This document shows positions 1 through 7,140 of a DNA stretch of 64,000 bases, in pieces. Below the pieces are notes generated by a model. The model worked only from the letters and a program-made list of their open reading frames with translations, was not told where the DNA came from and did not search any database. Where the stretch lies: NCBI RefSeq assembly GCF_018614975.1, contig NZ_JAGGNR010000007.1, forward strand, positions 124,001-188,000, given 5' to 3'. This stretch comes from Paenibacillus polymyxa. Its GTDB lineage: Bacteria; Bacillota; Bacilli; Paenibacillales; Paenibacillaceae. Position 1 is the first letter of the stretch. Every line of letters begins with the position of its first letter. Position numbers and translations under genes: made by a program.

Positions 1-758
1 TTATCGTATCTGGCGCAGATCCGAATAATATTCGCAAGGCAGACCAGAGAACCTGCGTAGGCTCCGATCCAGAGGACATCATGATTCCCCCACTGTATGT
101 CTACAGAATGGTAGTTGATCAGCGTATCCATAATTTTATCGGGGTACGGCCCCCGGTCATAAATATCTCCAACCACATGAAGGTGGTCAACCACCAGACG
201 CTGTGTCGTATAAGCAAGGCCGATAATGAGATTGTCTGCCTGGCCCAAGGATATAACTTGCCGATATATTTCCTCGTAATAAGGATCCTTATTGTTGGTC
301 GAATCCGTCTTGTATAGAAGCTCTTCTACAATATATACATATTGCTCCGGCAGAGCTTTACGCAATTTCGAGCGTGTATACTTGGAAGAGGCATAAGAAA
401 TAAGCTTAAGCATGTGTTCAATCGTTAATCTATACCACTGGTTCAAAGCCTGTTTATTGCTAAGTTCCCCTATAACCAGCTGTATTTTTTCTTCCGGATA
501 ATAAACCAGCGCCGCAAAATCATTGATTTCTTGATCCGTCCAAACCTCTCGGAACAATTCTTTGATTTTCTCTTTGACGGTACCCGAACCGTTTCTTAGT
601 ACATGCTGAAAAGCCTGAAACTCCCCATGCAAATCACTGACAAAATGCTCGGTTCCCTTCGGGAGATTGGAGATCGCTTCAAGGTTGATGATCTCTGTTA
701 TGATTTTTTCTTCCGTATCATATTTCTCGGCCAGTAGATCTAAAAATTGCTCATCCAA
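1..758 (-). CDS. fbp: Class III fructose-1,6-bisphosphatase, 5' part (gene runs off the left edge)
   Basis: Hydrolyses fructose 1,6-bisphosphate in gluconeogenesis (cytosolic; the Firmicute-type metallophosphatase). Reading the reverse strand from a TTG codon at 758 gives about 252 residues with no stop before the window edge; the family is usually about 640 residues, so roughly the first 40% is present. Metallophosphatase motifs are visible: DLHGE near residue 41, GDIYDRG near 196 and WGNHD near 223. The TTG start is chosen because a strong AGGGGG Shine-Dalgarno lies 10 bases upstream and no ATG in frame fits; the N-terminus then reads [16 protein letters not shown]. Assignment is by recognised family motifs. 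Confidence 0.93.
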   Translation of the reverse strand, partial: MDEQFLDLLAEKYDTEEKIITEIINLEAISNLPKGTEHFVSDLHGEFQAFQHVLRNGSGTVKEKIKELFREVWTDQEINDFAALVYYPEEKIQLVIGELSNKQALNQWYRLTIEHMLKLISYASSKYTRSKLRKALPEQYVYIVEELLYKTDSTNNKDPYYEEIYRQVISLGQADNLIIGLAYTTQRLVVDHLHVVGDIYDRGPYPDKIMDTLINYHSVDIQWGNHDVLWIGAYAGSLVCLANIIRICARYD

Positions 759-1063
759 AACAGATGTCCCCCTTCAAGGAAGTTATGTGGCATTGATTTT
801 ATAGTGAATTTCCAAGGGAAATCCTGTTGAACTATAGCTAAGAAGAAAAACATTAGGTTAATTGGTAACTCTTCACCTGTATGGTTAACAATAAAAATAA
901 AATTACTTATATGGTGATTATCAGCATTGCCTTCCCCCATCATACTCCAGTTCATCATATATGAACAAATTTCATTGAATGGATTCGAATGAACAATGTC
1001 TGTAGTTATTTTAGAAATAAGAATTGTGTTCAATCTGTTCAAATACGAGAACTTGTACCGATA

Positions 1064-1275
1064 AAATAAAAAAGCCGCTATAATAGCGACTTTCAATGGG
1101 ACCATGTTCTTGTCCCTCGACATATCCGGTTGCTCTAAGCAGTGTAATTCTCCATTTCGATACTGGTACCTCTGCCAGTCTCATTACTATGGCTTTCATC
1201 TTTAATTCCACCGGATAACTCACTCTGGTTGCCATTACAAACACACCTCCAAGATCATCTCCCTATCTTAAGACA
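1064..1275 (-). mobile_element. Internally deleted IS3-family remnant (orfA N-terminus fused to a hairpin module)
   Basis: The reverse strand has a good ribosome site (GGAGG) and ATG at 1235 opening MATRVSYPVELKMKAI, which resembles the start of IS3/IS150-type orfA helix-turn-helix proteins common in Bacillus and Paenibacillus. Similarity stops after about 26 residues. Shortly downstream is a hairpin module at 1068-1121: a GTCGAGGGACAAGAACATGG box, an inverted repeat GGGAC...GTCCC, and a terminator-like stem AGTCGCTA/TAGCGGCT followed by a T-run. No catalytic orfB is present. I read it as a dead element with its middle deleted. The rest of the gap 759-1336 shows nothing else I can support. 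Confidence 0.6.
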
Positions 1276-1336
1276 AGGTTTCATTTTCTTGAAGGTATGT
1301 TTGATTAATACATATTCCTAATGATTATAACTGCAA

Positions 1337-2377
1337 TTAAGTAAGTACGGTCATTGCCTCTCTTGTGAATGGAACGAGATCATCGATACGTCCTTCTTGA
1401 ATTTTCTTAGCCCATTCAGGGTCGACTAGGAGAGCACGTCCTACAGCAACCAGATCAAACTCATCATTCTGAAGTCGTTGTACCAATCCATCGATACCGA
1501 CGTTACTTGCGCCTTTACCTTCTGTGAACAGACTTGTAAAGTCACCATCAAGACCAATCGATCCAACAGTGATTGTCGGTTTGCCAGTCAGTTTTTTGGT
1601 CCAACCAGCAAAATTCAGATCAGCCCCTTCGAATTCCGGCTCCCAGAAACGGCGTGTGGAACAGTGGAAGATATCGACTCCAGCTTGAACCAACGGTGCG
1701 AGAAGCTGCTCCAGTAATTCCGGTGTTTCAGCCAATTTAGCCTGATAATCATCTGTCTTCCACTGAGATAAACGCAGTACAATAGGGAATTCCGATCCTA
1801 CTACTTCACGGCAAGCCTCAATCACTTCAACTGCAAAACGTGTGCGAGCCATCATATCTCCACCGTAACGATCCGTACGAGAGTTGGTTTTCTCATACAG
1901 GAATTGGTCGATCAGATAGCCGTGTGCTCCATGGATTTCAACACCATCGAACCCAACGCGTTTCGCTTCTGAGGCTGCTTTTGCGAATTCCTGAACGATT
2001 GTAGCAATCTCAGCTTCCGAATAATCATTAACATGACCTTTGGCTCCCATATGCCAGATCTGTGGAATAATTCGACCGCCAGCTTCATGTACTTCAGATA
2101 CAACATGTGCCCAACCATTCATTGCAGCTTCGCCATAAAAGTGCGGCACATTGGCTTGATTGGATGCATCCGGATGATTAATTATTGTCCCTTCCGTCAC
2201 AATAAGCCCCACTGCGTTCTCTGCTCTGCGGCGGTAATAGCCCGCAACATTCGAACCCGGGATACCGTCTGGAGAAAATTGACGCGTCATCGGCGCCATC
2301 ACGATCCGATTGGATAACTTCAAGTGACCTAACTCTATAGGTTGGAACAATGCTTCTACCGATTGAGAATAATTCAT
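1337..2377 (-). CDS. Old yellow enzyme family NADH:flavin oxidoreductase
   Basis: FMN-dependent ene-reductase of the NemA/OYE family; such enzymes reduce electrophilic alkenes, nitro compounds or nitrate esters with NAD(P)H in the cytosol. The 346-residue protein starts with the TIM-barrel opening (LFQPIELGHLKLSNRIVMAPMTR), has QIWHMG, the substrate/FMN motif HGAHGYLIDQFL with the H-x-x-H pair, and RTDRYGG. The ATG at 2377 has GGAGG five bases upstream; a GTG four codons earlier is less likely. Between QIWHMGA and the EAEIA helix the protein is about 30 residues shorter than typical relatives, so the active-site loop is reduced. It lies downstream of a TetR gene on the same strand, with a shared operator motif. 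Confidence 0.9.
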   Translation of the reverse strand: MNYSQSVEALFQPIELGHLKLSNRIVMAPMTRQFSPDGIPGSNVAGYYRRRAENAVGLIVTEGTIINHPDASNQANVPHFYGEAAMNGWAHVVSEVHEAGGRIIPQIWHMGAKGHVNDYSEAEIATIVQEFAKAASEAKRVGFDGVEIHGAHGYLIDQFLYEKTNSRTDRYGGDMMARTRFAVEVIEACREVVGSEFPIVLRLSQWKTDDYQAKLAETPELLEQLLAPLVQAGVDIFHCSTRRFWEPEFEGADLNFAGWTKKLTGKPTITVGSIGLDGDFTSLFTEGKGASNVGIDGLVQRLQNDEFDLVAVGRALLVDPEWAKKIQEGRIDDLVPFTREAMTVLT

Positions 2378-2547
2378 AATAACCTCCACATATTTCGTTT
2401 TATATAAATTGACCTAGGAGATGTTAAACAGCAACCAGCCTAGTTAACAGCTAGACGCTACTTCCAAATGAATCAATACACGATTTTTATCGAAAAGCCC
2501 CACCTCCTTCAAGGTTTCGTGGTGTATTAATCTGCCTTTAATTATTT

Positions 2548-2563
2548 TTGACTTTGTAGTCAA
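2548..2563. promoter_or_regulatory. Palindrome TTGAC-N6-GTCAA, probable TetR operator upstream of the oxidoreductase
   Basis: TTGACT-TTGT-AGTCAA is a perfect dyad located just after the TetR stop and about 170 bp before the oxidoreductase start. The same TTGAC-N6-GTCAA pattern occurs in the promoter of the TetR gene at 3177-3193, which suggests one repressor binds both sites. Confidence 0.6.
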
Positions 2564-2582
2564 GAATTTCACAAAAAAAAGA

Positions 2583-3158
2583 TCAAGACATAATCATGCC
2601 AAATGAAGTACGTAGAACCGTCTCGATCTGTTCACGGGATGAACCTGATTTCTCCATAACTCTCACACCAAGAATGGTGTTATTTAGGTAAGATGCAAGC
2701 TCTATACTCGTATACCGGTTGGAAATTAACTGTTGTTTCTGGCCACTACTTATGATCTTCTCTAATACCAGTTGAACCTCTTCTACCATGAGCTCAGCTT
2801 CGCGTGTGACCTGCTCGTCATCTGTTCCGAATTCGAGTGATGCATTCACAATTAGACACCCTTGGCAGCCAGTTTCATCGTCTAAAAGGGAATATCGTAA
2901 GGCATCCAGTTTATCACCGGGAGACGAATCCAGGGCTTCAATCTCTTTCAGTTTCGCTATAACCTGTTCACGGTAAAGTGCCAGCGCCTTCAGGAACAAC
3001 GATCGCTTGTCTTTAAAAACACAGTACAAACTTTGCTTTTTGACTCCTGTAGTACGCGTAAGGTCCTCATAAGAAGTTGCTTTGAAGCCTTGATTCCAGA
3101 ACACTTCCATAGACTGGTGTAATACACGATCGACATCAAATTCTCTTGGTCTGCTCAT
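2583..3158 (-). CDS. TetR/AcrR family transcriptional regulator
   Basis: 191-residue repressor. Residues 10-55 form the TetR helix-turn-helix (FDVDRVLHQSMEVFWNQGF...SYEDLTRTTGVKKQSLYCVF), followed by an all-helical ligand/dimer domain. GCQGCLIVNASLEF carries two cysteines two residues apart in the effector domain; cysteine-containing TetR proteins such as NemR sense electrophiles, so redox or electrophile sensing is possible but unproven. It is upstream of and on the same strand as the old yellow enzyme gene. The start ATG has no visible Shine-Dalgarno and sits six bases after a -10-like TACATT, suggesting a leaderless message. Confidence 0.88.
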   Translation of the reverse strand: MSRPREFDVDRVLHQSMEVFWNQGFKATSYEDLTRTTGVKKQSLYCVFKDKRSLFLKALALYREQVIAKLKEIEALDSSPGDKLDALRYSLLDDETGCQGCLIVNASLEFGTDDEQVTREAELMVEEVQLVLEKIISSGQKQQLISNRYTSIELASYLNNTILGVRVMEKSGSSREQIETVLRTSFGMIMS

Positions 3159-3164
3159 GGGATT

Positions 3165-3196
3165 AATGTATCAGTTATTGACCATGAAGTCAATAA
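3165..3196 (-). promoter_or_regulatory. TetR autoregulatory promoter with embedded palindrome
   Basis: On the reverse strand: -35 TTGACT (3193-3188), 17-bp spacer, -10 TACATT (3170-3165). The perfect inverted repeat TTATTGAC-N6-GTCAATAA (3175-3196) covers the -35 and spacer, an ideal position for repression. The expected transcription start falls at or next to the ATG at 3158. Confidence 0.6.
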
Positions 3197-3299
3197 TTGA
3201 TCATTTTATATCCTATTTGATAGAGGATGGTCACAATGGATAAATATTCTAATCGACATCGATACCACGTTCCTAACCTTTTCAATGGAACTAAAATCT

Positions 3300-3545
3300 C
3301 TACGTTAATTTCCTGGAGGTCCATTGCATCCAGGTCCCTATGCCCCACCCACGCAACTTCTGTTCAACCGCGAGGTAATCGATGATCAGGATGCGGTCCG
3401 CAACCTTCCCCTCCAGTCCAGTAACAGCCATCGCAACCACTTCTCCATGATGCACGCCCGTGTATAAATAACCAACCTCCCGGTCCAGCATACTGTGCAG
3501 AAGCGCTTTTGTCTTAGCGCCGCTTTGAAAAGCCTCAGTTATCAA
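3300..3545 (-). pseudogene. GNAT acetyltransferase fragment
   Basis: 81 codons carrying the acetyl-CoA-binding half of a GNAT fold: ILIIDYLAVEQKLRGWGIGTWM resembles motif A (V-x-x-x-x-RG-x-G-x-G). The reading then ends in an unrelated tail (QWTSRKLT), so the C-terminal half is missing. The first codon is a TTG overlapping the end of the decayed transporter reading frame. Interpreted as a truncated, non-functional gene; the natural substrate cannot be inferred. Confidence 0.55.
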
Positions 3546-3959
3546 GCAACGTTGTTACGATGCCAATCACAAGGGCAAGCGCACCGATCCATGGAATATA
3601 GTTCAACAAGTTGTGGTTTACAGCAATCCCCCCACTATTCCAGCTCCGGCAGCCATTCCAACTTGTCCAATCGCGCTATGCAGACTCAGTACAATGCCAG
3701 AAGCGGCAGGAGCGAGACTTATAAGCTGAAATTGGATCGGTGTACCTGAGTACCAGGCTGCTAGTGCCAAGAAAATAATAATATATATAGAAGAAATTGA
3801 AATTGCAGCGCTAACTAATGCCGTACTATTTCCCATAATAACCGTAGCAATTGAACTGCCTTGTTTGCCTGAAGCAGCCAAAACCGCAGCAAGAGTAAGG
3901 AGCGTAACCTGAATAACACCGGCACTAAGTGCTGAAATAATTCTAGTTATGATAAGCAT
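3535..3959 (-). pseudogene. MFS efflux transporter remnant, truncated, internally deleted and frameshifted
   Basis: The frame from 3959 begins in what looks like a middle transmembrane segment (ITRIISALSAGVIQ), then jumps from GNSTALV to SAAISISSIYIII, joining an early helix to a late one. The C-terminal part (PIQFQLISLAPAASGIVLSL, AIGQVGMAAGAGIVGG) matches the last helices of drug-type MFS proteins. A stop follows GGLL, but adding one base to the run of six Gs (C-run at 3628-3633 on the plus strand) restores GGIAVNHNLLNYIPWIGALA to a stop at 3535. The start of the transporter is lost and its first codons overlap the end of the FAD gene. Clearly decayed. Confidence 0.7.
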
Positions 3960-5467
3960 CTCATATGCTGTAGAGTTTTCAGCAGTTTCTTAATCTCTTC
4001 ATCATATTCCAGTTCAAATGATGGAAGAATCTCATCCAATCTTTGCTGGAACAAATCAGGATCTTGTACACCAATCTCAGCCCTTAATTCCACTTCCTCT
4101 TCTGAACCATTGTCGTTCAGAATCATGTTCAGCACGTCACTATTAAAATATTCACTTGGAGGAAGAATTAGCGCATTCATCAGGAATTGCATAAAAAAGA
4201 GATGGTTATCTTTTTCCTGATCCGCTTTTTTCATCGCTTGCTTCGTAAATAAGTTGATATATTTCTGAGCAAAATCCACTCCTTTCAGTTCATAAGGCCC
4301 ACCATGTTCAACCCCTCTCCAACGCAGGTCAGCCACGGAACTAAGCCACCAAGCCGGATCGATGGCCTGCTGCATACGAAGCAATACGTTCCGTTCAAAC
4401 TGCGGATCGGGATGCAAGCGATGTGCTTTCAAACATTTTCCTATAGTCTCAGCTTCGATCGCAGCAACGGTGATGCCTTGTCCATGAATTGGATCAAAGC
4501 TGCAAAATGCATCACCAAGGACGAGTAATCCAGACGGCCAATCTTCCATGAGTTCAAAATGCTGGCGTACAGACTCGGATATACGGTATCCGCGCGGCCC
4601 TTGCACAGGCTCCAACCGTTCCATCAACTCCACAATTTTATCTGAAGCAAACAAATGTTTGAGTTGTTCTTGAAACTCCTCTGGCTGAGTTGAAGGATAT
4701 ACATCTCCTCCTGCGTTAAAAAGAATGAGTCCAGCGATATCATCCTCAATACGCGTAAATATGCCTGCACGAATACCTTGCTCAGGATCTGAATCAGACA
4801 TTACCCATTCGTTTGGAATAGAGGATTTAATTTTGTAATAGCGGGTGCTGTAACCAAGAGATACCTTCAACACCTCCGGTTCCGGCACAGACAATCCGAT
4901 CTGTTCAAGCCATCTGATCAATTTGGAAGAACGTCCTGAGGCATCAATAACCATATCAGCTGAAAGTTGTTTTTCGCGCTTTTCCCCACGTCTTTCTTTT
5001 GTATAAATGCCTGTAATGGAATGCTTATCCTCAGACACCAGTAGCCCTGTAACTTCTGTATTCGTTAAGAAGCTTATTTGAGAGATTTCCTGGATTCGGT
5101 TGCGTAGTACCCATTCCATCAAGGCTCTACTGCTTGATGCAATTTTAAATGAAGAAGGATCCTCCTTATTAACTAATGTACCGTATTTATTGGTAACCAC
5201 AAGTTTCTCTTCGTTTGAAGAGATGGCGCCTAATGCAATCAATTCTTCATTGTATCCTGGGAAATAATGTTCCATAATCAGCGCGCCGCGTGGTTGTACA
5301 CGGTGTGGATGAAAAGATTGAGGTACACCCTGTCGGTTATTTGGTGCCGAAGGGAATTCATCCCTTTCAATCACACATACTTCCTCATAATAATCAGCTA
5401 ACATTCTTGCAGTAATTAATCCTGCAATCCCTGCTCCGATCACCACAGCTTTTTTCATGTCAGACAC
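3947..5467 (-). CDS. FAD-dependent oxidoreductase / aromatic-hydroxylase-like monooxygenase
   Basis: 506-residue flavoprotein of the PHBH-like/geranylgeranyl-reductase superfamily. GAGIAGLITARML near residues 12-24 is the Rossmann FAD-binding motif, VIDASGRSSKL near 185 the middle motif, and LLVLGDAFCSFDPIHGQG near 315 the second FAD (GD) motif. Relatives hydroxylate or epoxidise small or polyketide substrates; the substrate here is unknown. The GTG at 5467 is preferred because AAAGGA is placed about 10 bases upstream, although an ATG three codons later is possible. It is transcribed divergently from a TetR gene, and the intergenic region has overlapping palindromes. The last codons overlap the decayed MFS frame, so the native 3' end may have been altered. 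Confidence 0.82.
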   Translation of the reverse strand: MSDMKKAVVIGAGIAGLITARMLADYYEEVCVIERDEFPSAPNNRQGVPQSFHPHRVQPRGALIMEHYFPGYNEELIALGAISSNEEKLVVTNKYGTLVNKEDPSSFKIASSSRALMEWVLRNRIQEISQISFLTNTEVTGLLVSEDKHSITGIYTKERRGEKREKQLSADMVIDASGRSSKLIRWLEQIGLSVPEPEVLKVSLGYSTRYYKIKSSIPNEWVMSDSDPEQGIRAGIFTRIEDDIAGLILFNAGGDVYPSTQPEEFQEQLKHLFASDKIVELMERLEPVQGPRGYRISESVRQHFELMEDWPSGLLVLGDAFCSFDPIHGQGITVAAIEAETIGKCLKAHRLHPDPQFERNVLLRMQQAIDPAWWLSSVADLRWRGVEHGGPYELKGVDFAQKYINLFTKQAMKKADQEKDNHLFFMQFLMNALILPPSEYFNSDVLNMILNDNGSEEEVELRAEIGVQDPDLFQQRLDEILPSFELEYDEEIKKLLKTLQHMRCLS

Positions 5468-5493
5468 CGAAGATTCATCCTTTCTATGAAATT

Positions 5494-5518
5494 AGATTTT
5501 AATCTACACTTGTAGATC
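5494..5518. promoter_or_regulatory. Two overlapping palindromes, probable TetR operator
   Basis: TAGATT-TT-AATCTA (5494-5507) and ATCTACA-CT-TGTAGAT (5503-5518) are both perfect dyads and share the middle half-site, giving three regularly spaced TAGAT-type half-sites. They lie in the divergent intergenic region between the FAD oxidoreductase and the TetR gene. Confidence 0.6.
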
Positions 5519-5624
5519 AATCAAAATATTACTTATAATACCAATATATAATCAAAATTTCTTTTATAGTAAGAATCAATATAGGAATGGTATATAGTTA
5601 AACTACGATATGGAAGTGGTGTAG

Positions 5625-6194
5625 ATGAAAATTATTAGAAAAAAGGTTGATTTAAGAGTTGCCCGGACTCATAAATTGTTAATTACGGCCTTTAAAGATC
5701 TGTTATCTGAGCAAGGCAAACTATTCAGCAATATCACGATTAATGAAATATGTGACAAAGCGATGGTTCACCGTACAACGTTTTACAAACATTTTGAGGA
5801 TAAATTTGCGCTGTTATCCGCTACCCTCACGTGGGTTCTTCAGGATTATTTACAAATGAGTATAGAAGATCGGCTTCGGCAGCCTTTGCAAAGCCTATCT
5901 AGATTCATGTTGGAGAATTTACTGGAGCCAATTGTTCAAAACCAGAAGAATGACAAGGGATTTACTGACTTTTTCAAAAAATATATCGGAGATATATCCA
6001 GAAGAGATTTTCTGGAACTAAAAAGAAGAGGTAAACCATTTTCACCTCCCATAGAACTCTTAGCCGAATATCATTCAGGGGTCATTAGTTTACTTGTGAC
6101 GTGGTGGGTATATCATCTTGAAGAAAATGTTACGGCGGAACAGATGGATGAGTATTACTATCAAATGGTTAACGAGAAAATCATGTTAGATTAG
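5625..6194 (+). CDS. TetR family regulator
   Basis: 189 residues. The N-terminal HTH (LITAFKDLLSEQG...ITINEICDKAMVHRTTFYKHF, residues 18-60) is typical of TetR; the C-terminal half is helical and hydrophobic (SGVISLLVTWWVYH), resembling the TetR_C_7-like group. It is divergent from the FAD monooxygenase and probably represses it and itself through the overlapping palindromes between them. The ATG at 5625 follows a purine-rich GGAAGTGGTG stretch. A strong hairpin terminator follows directly. Confidence 0.85.
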   Translation: MKIIRKKVDLRVARTHKLLITAFKDLLSEQGKLFSNITINEICDKAMVHRTTFYKHFEDKFALLSATLTWVLQDYLQMSIEDRLRQPLQSLSRFMLENLLEPIVQNQKNDKGFTDFFKKYIGDISRRDFLELKRRGKPFSPPIELLAEYHSGVISLLVTWWVYHLEENVTAEQMDEYYYQMVNEKIMLD

Positions 6195-6199
6195 CACGA

Positions 6200-6248
6200 A
6201 GCTCAAACTTAAAATCCGTATCTGATTTTAAGTTTGAGCTTTAAAGTT
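6200..6248 (+). terminator. Rho-independent terminator after the TetR gene
   Basis: A perfect 17-bp stem (6200-6216 with 6224-6240) with a 7-nt loop, followed by a short TTTAAAGTT tail, beginning six bases after the TetR stop codon. Confidence 0.75.
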
Positions 6249-6281
6249 ATAGATCATGTCTCTTAAAGATGCCGTTCAAAG

Positions 6282-6334
6282 CAAAAAGCCGCTAAATAAG
6301 CGACTTCAACGGGGTTATGTTCTTGTCCCTCGAC
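6282..6334 (-). repeat. Second copy of the IS-derived hairpin module, acting as a terminator
   Basis: Matches the module at 1068-1121: the box GTCGAGGGACAAGAACAT followed by stem AAGTCGCTTA/TAGCGGCTTTTT with a T-run, reading on the reverse strand. It starts about six bases after the stop codon of the lipoprotein gene and most likely terminates it. A third copy is at 51849-51905. Confidence 0.65.
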
Positions 6335-6340
6335 TTAATA

Positions 6341-7039
6341 TTAGTCCAGAAGGCTGTAGATCTGAATGCTCTCCACCTTGGCATTCTTGATATGAAATGA
6401 CATCACATCCACATAATTGGATGGCTCGTAACGGAAGTCATCCTCCTCATCAGGGGCTCCATTACCAAGCAGTTTCCCCTCAGGATAGACATTTTTGAGT
6501 GTATCCAGACTATCTCCTGCTTTAATGTTTCGCACTGTCGTGTACTTAGGATCTGTGATTTCGATATGAAAGATGGAGTCTTGTTTGCCCTCCGGTATAC
6601 TGATCGTTTTAATCTCCAGACCAGGATACGTATAGACCTTTTCTGTAAAACCGATTAACGTATCCATGTTGGTTCCATCGTCGGCGCTGTACGTATGAGA
6701 TTTCAGGTTATCCGGTTTGCCCAGCATCTGTTCCATCTGATCTTCATTCGCTGTATCTGAAATCGCAATGGTGTGCTCATTATAGACAAAAGCAAGCTCC
6801 TTCAGCACCACATTGCCTTCCTTCTCCACTTCCTTGATTGCTTCAGCACCCTTTTCTTTAGAACTTTCGGAAGCAGGCGCATTAGCATTTGTTGCTCCTT
6901 CGCCTTTGCTCTGTTCATTCGCTGTGTTCTGTCCGGTTGCTGGGGGCGTAGCATCATTGGACTGACAGCCCGCTAATGCCACCGCTAGTAGAGCACCTAG
7001 TATGATAAAACCTGCAGTTTTCTTGGTTAACTTCATCAT
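6341..7039 (-). CDS. Lipoprotein, DUF4309/YjgB-like
   Basis: 232 residues. N-terminal signal with lipobox LAGC (Cys at residue 25), then a low-complexity Ala/Asn/Ser/Glu linker to about residue 75, and a compact C-terminal domain with the conserved pattern IKAGDSLDTLKNVYPEG and a final strand pair. This resembles the DUF4309/YjgB group of Bacillales surface lipoproteins; no biochemical role is known to me. Two consecutive ATGs follow a GGAGG site, so the start could be 7039 or 7036. It is downstream of a two-component system on the same strand, with a -10-like TATAAT in the gap, so it may be a target of that system. Confidence 0.75.
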   Translation of the reverse strand: MMKLTKKTAGFIILGALLAVALAGCQSNDATPPATGQNTANEQSKGEGATNANAPASESSKEKGAEAIKEVEKEGNVVLKELAFVYNEHTIAISDTANEDQMEQMLGKPDNLKSHTYSADDGTNMDTLIGFTEKVYTYPGLEIKTISIPEGKQDSIFHIEITDPKYTTVRNIKAGDSLDTLKNVYPEGKLLGNGAPDEEDDFRYEPSNYVDVMSFHIKNAKVESIQIYSLLD

Positions 7040-7140
7040 GATCCCTCCATAAATGTGTGATTGGTTCTTATGAAGTGATTATAAATAAAACATTTGTTAG
7101 TCTCATAACAGAAATGTACCAATCTTGTAACGTTAATTAT

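Noticed and set aside
740..1123. 127-codon minus-strand ORF across the fbp promoter region
   Set aside because: Overlaps the 5' end of fbp and the IS-derived hairpin module; it has no ribosome site or family resemblance.
1011..1244. 77-codon ORF considered as a complete transposase orfA
   Set aside because: Only the first ~26 residues resemble orfA; the rest is the read-through of the hairpin module, so it is a remnant.
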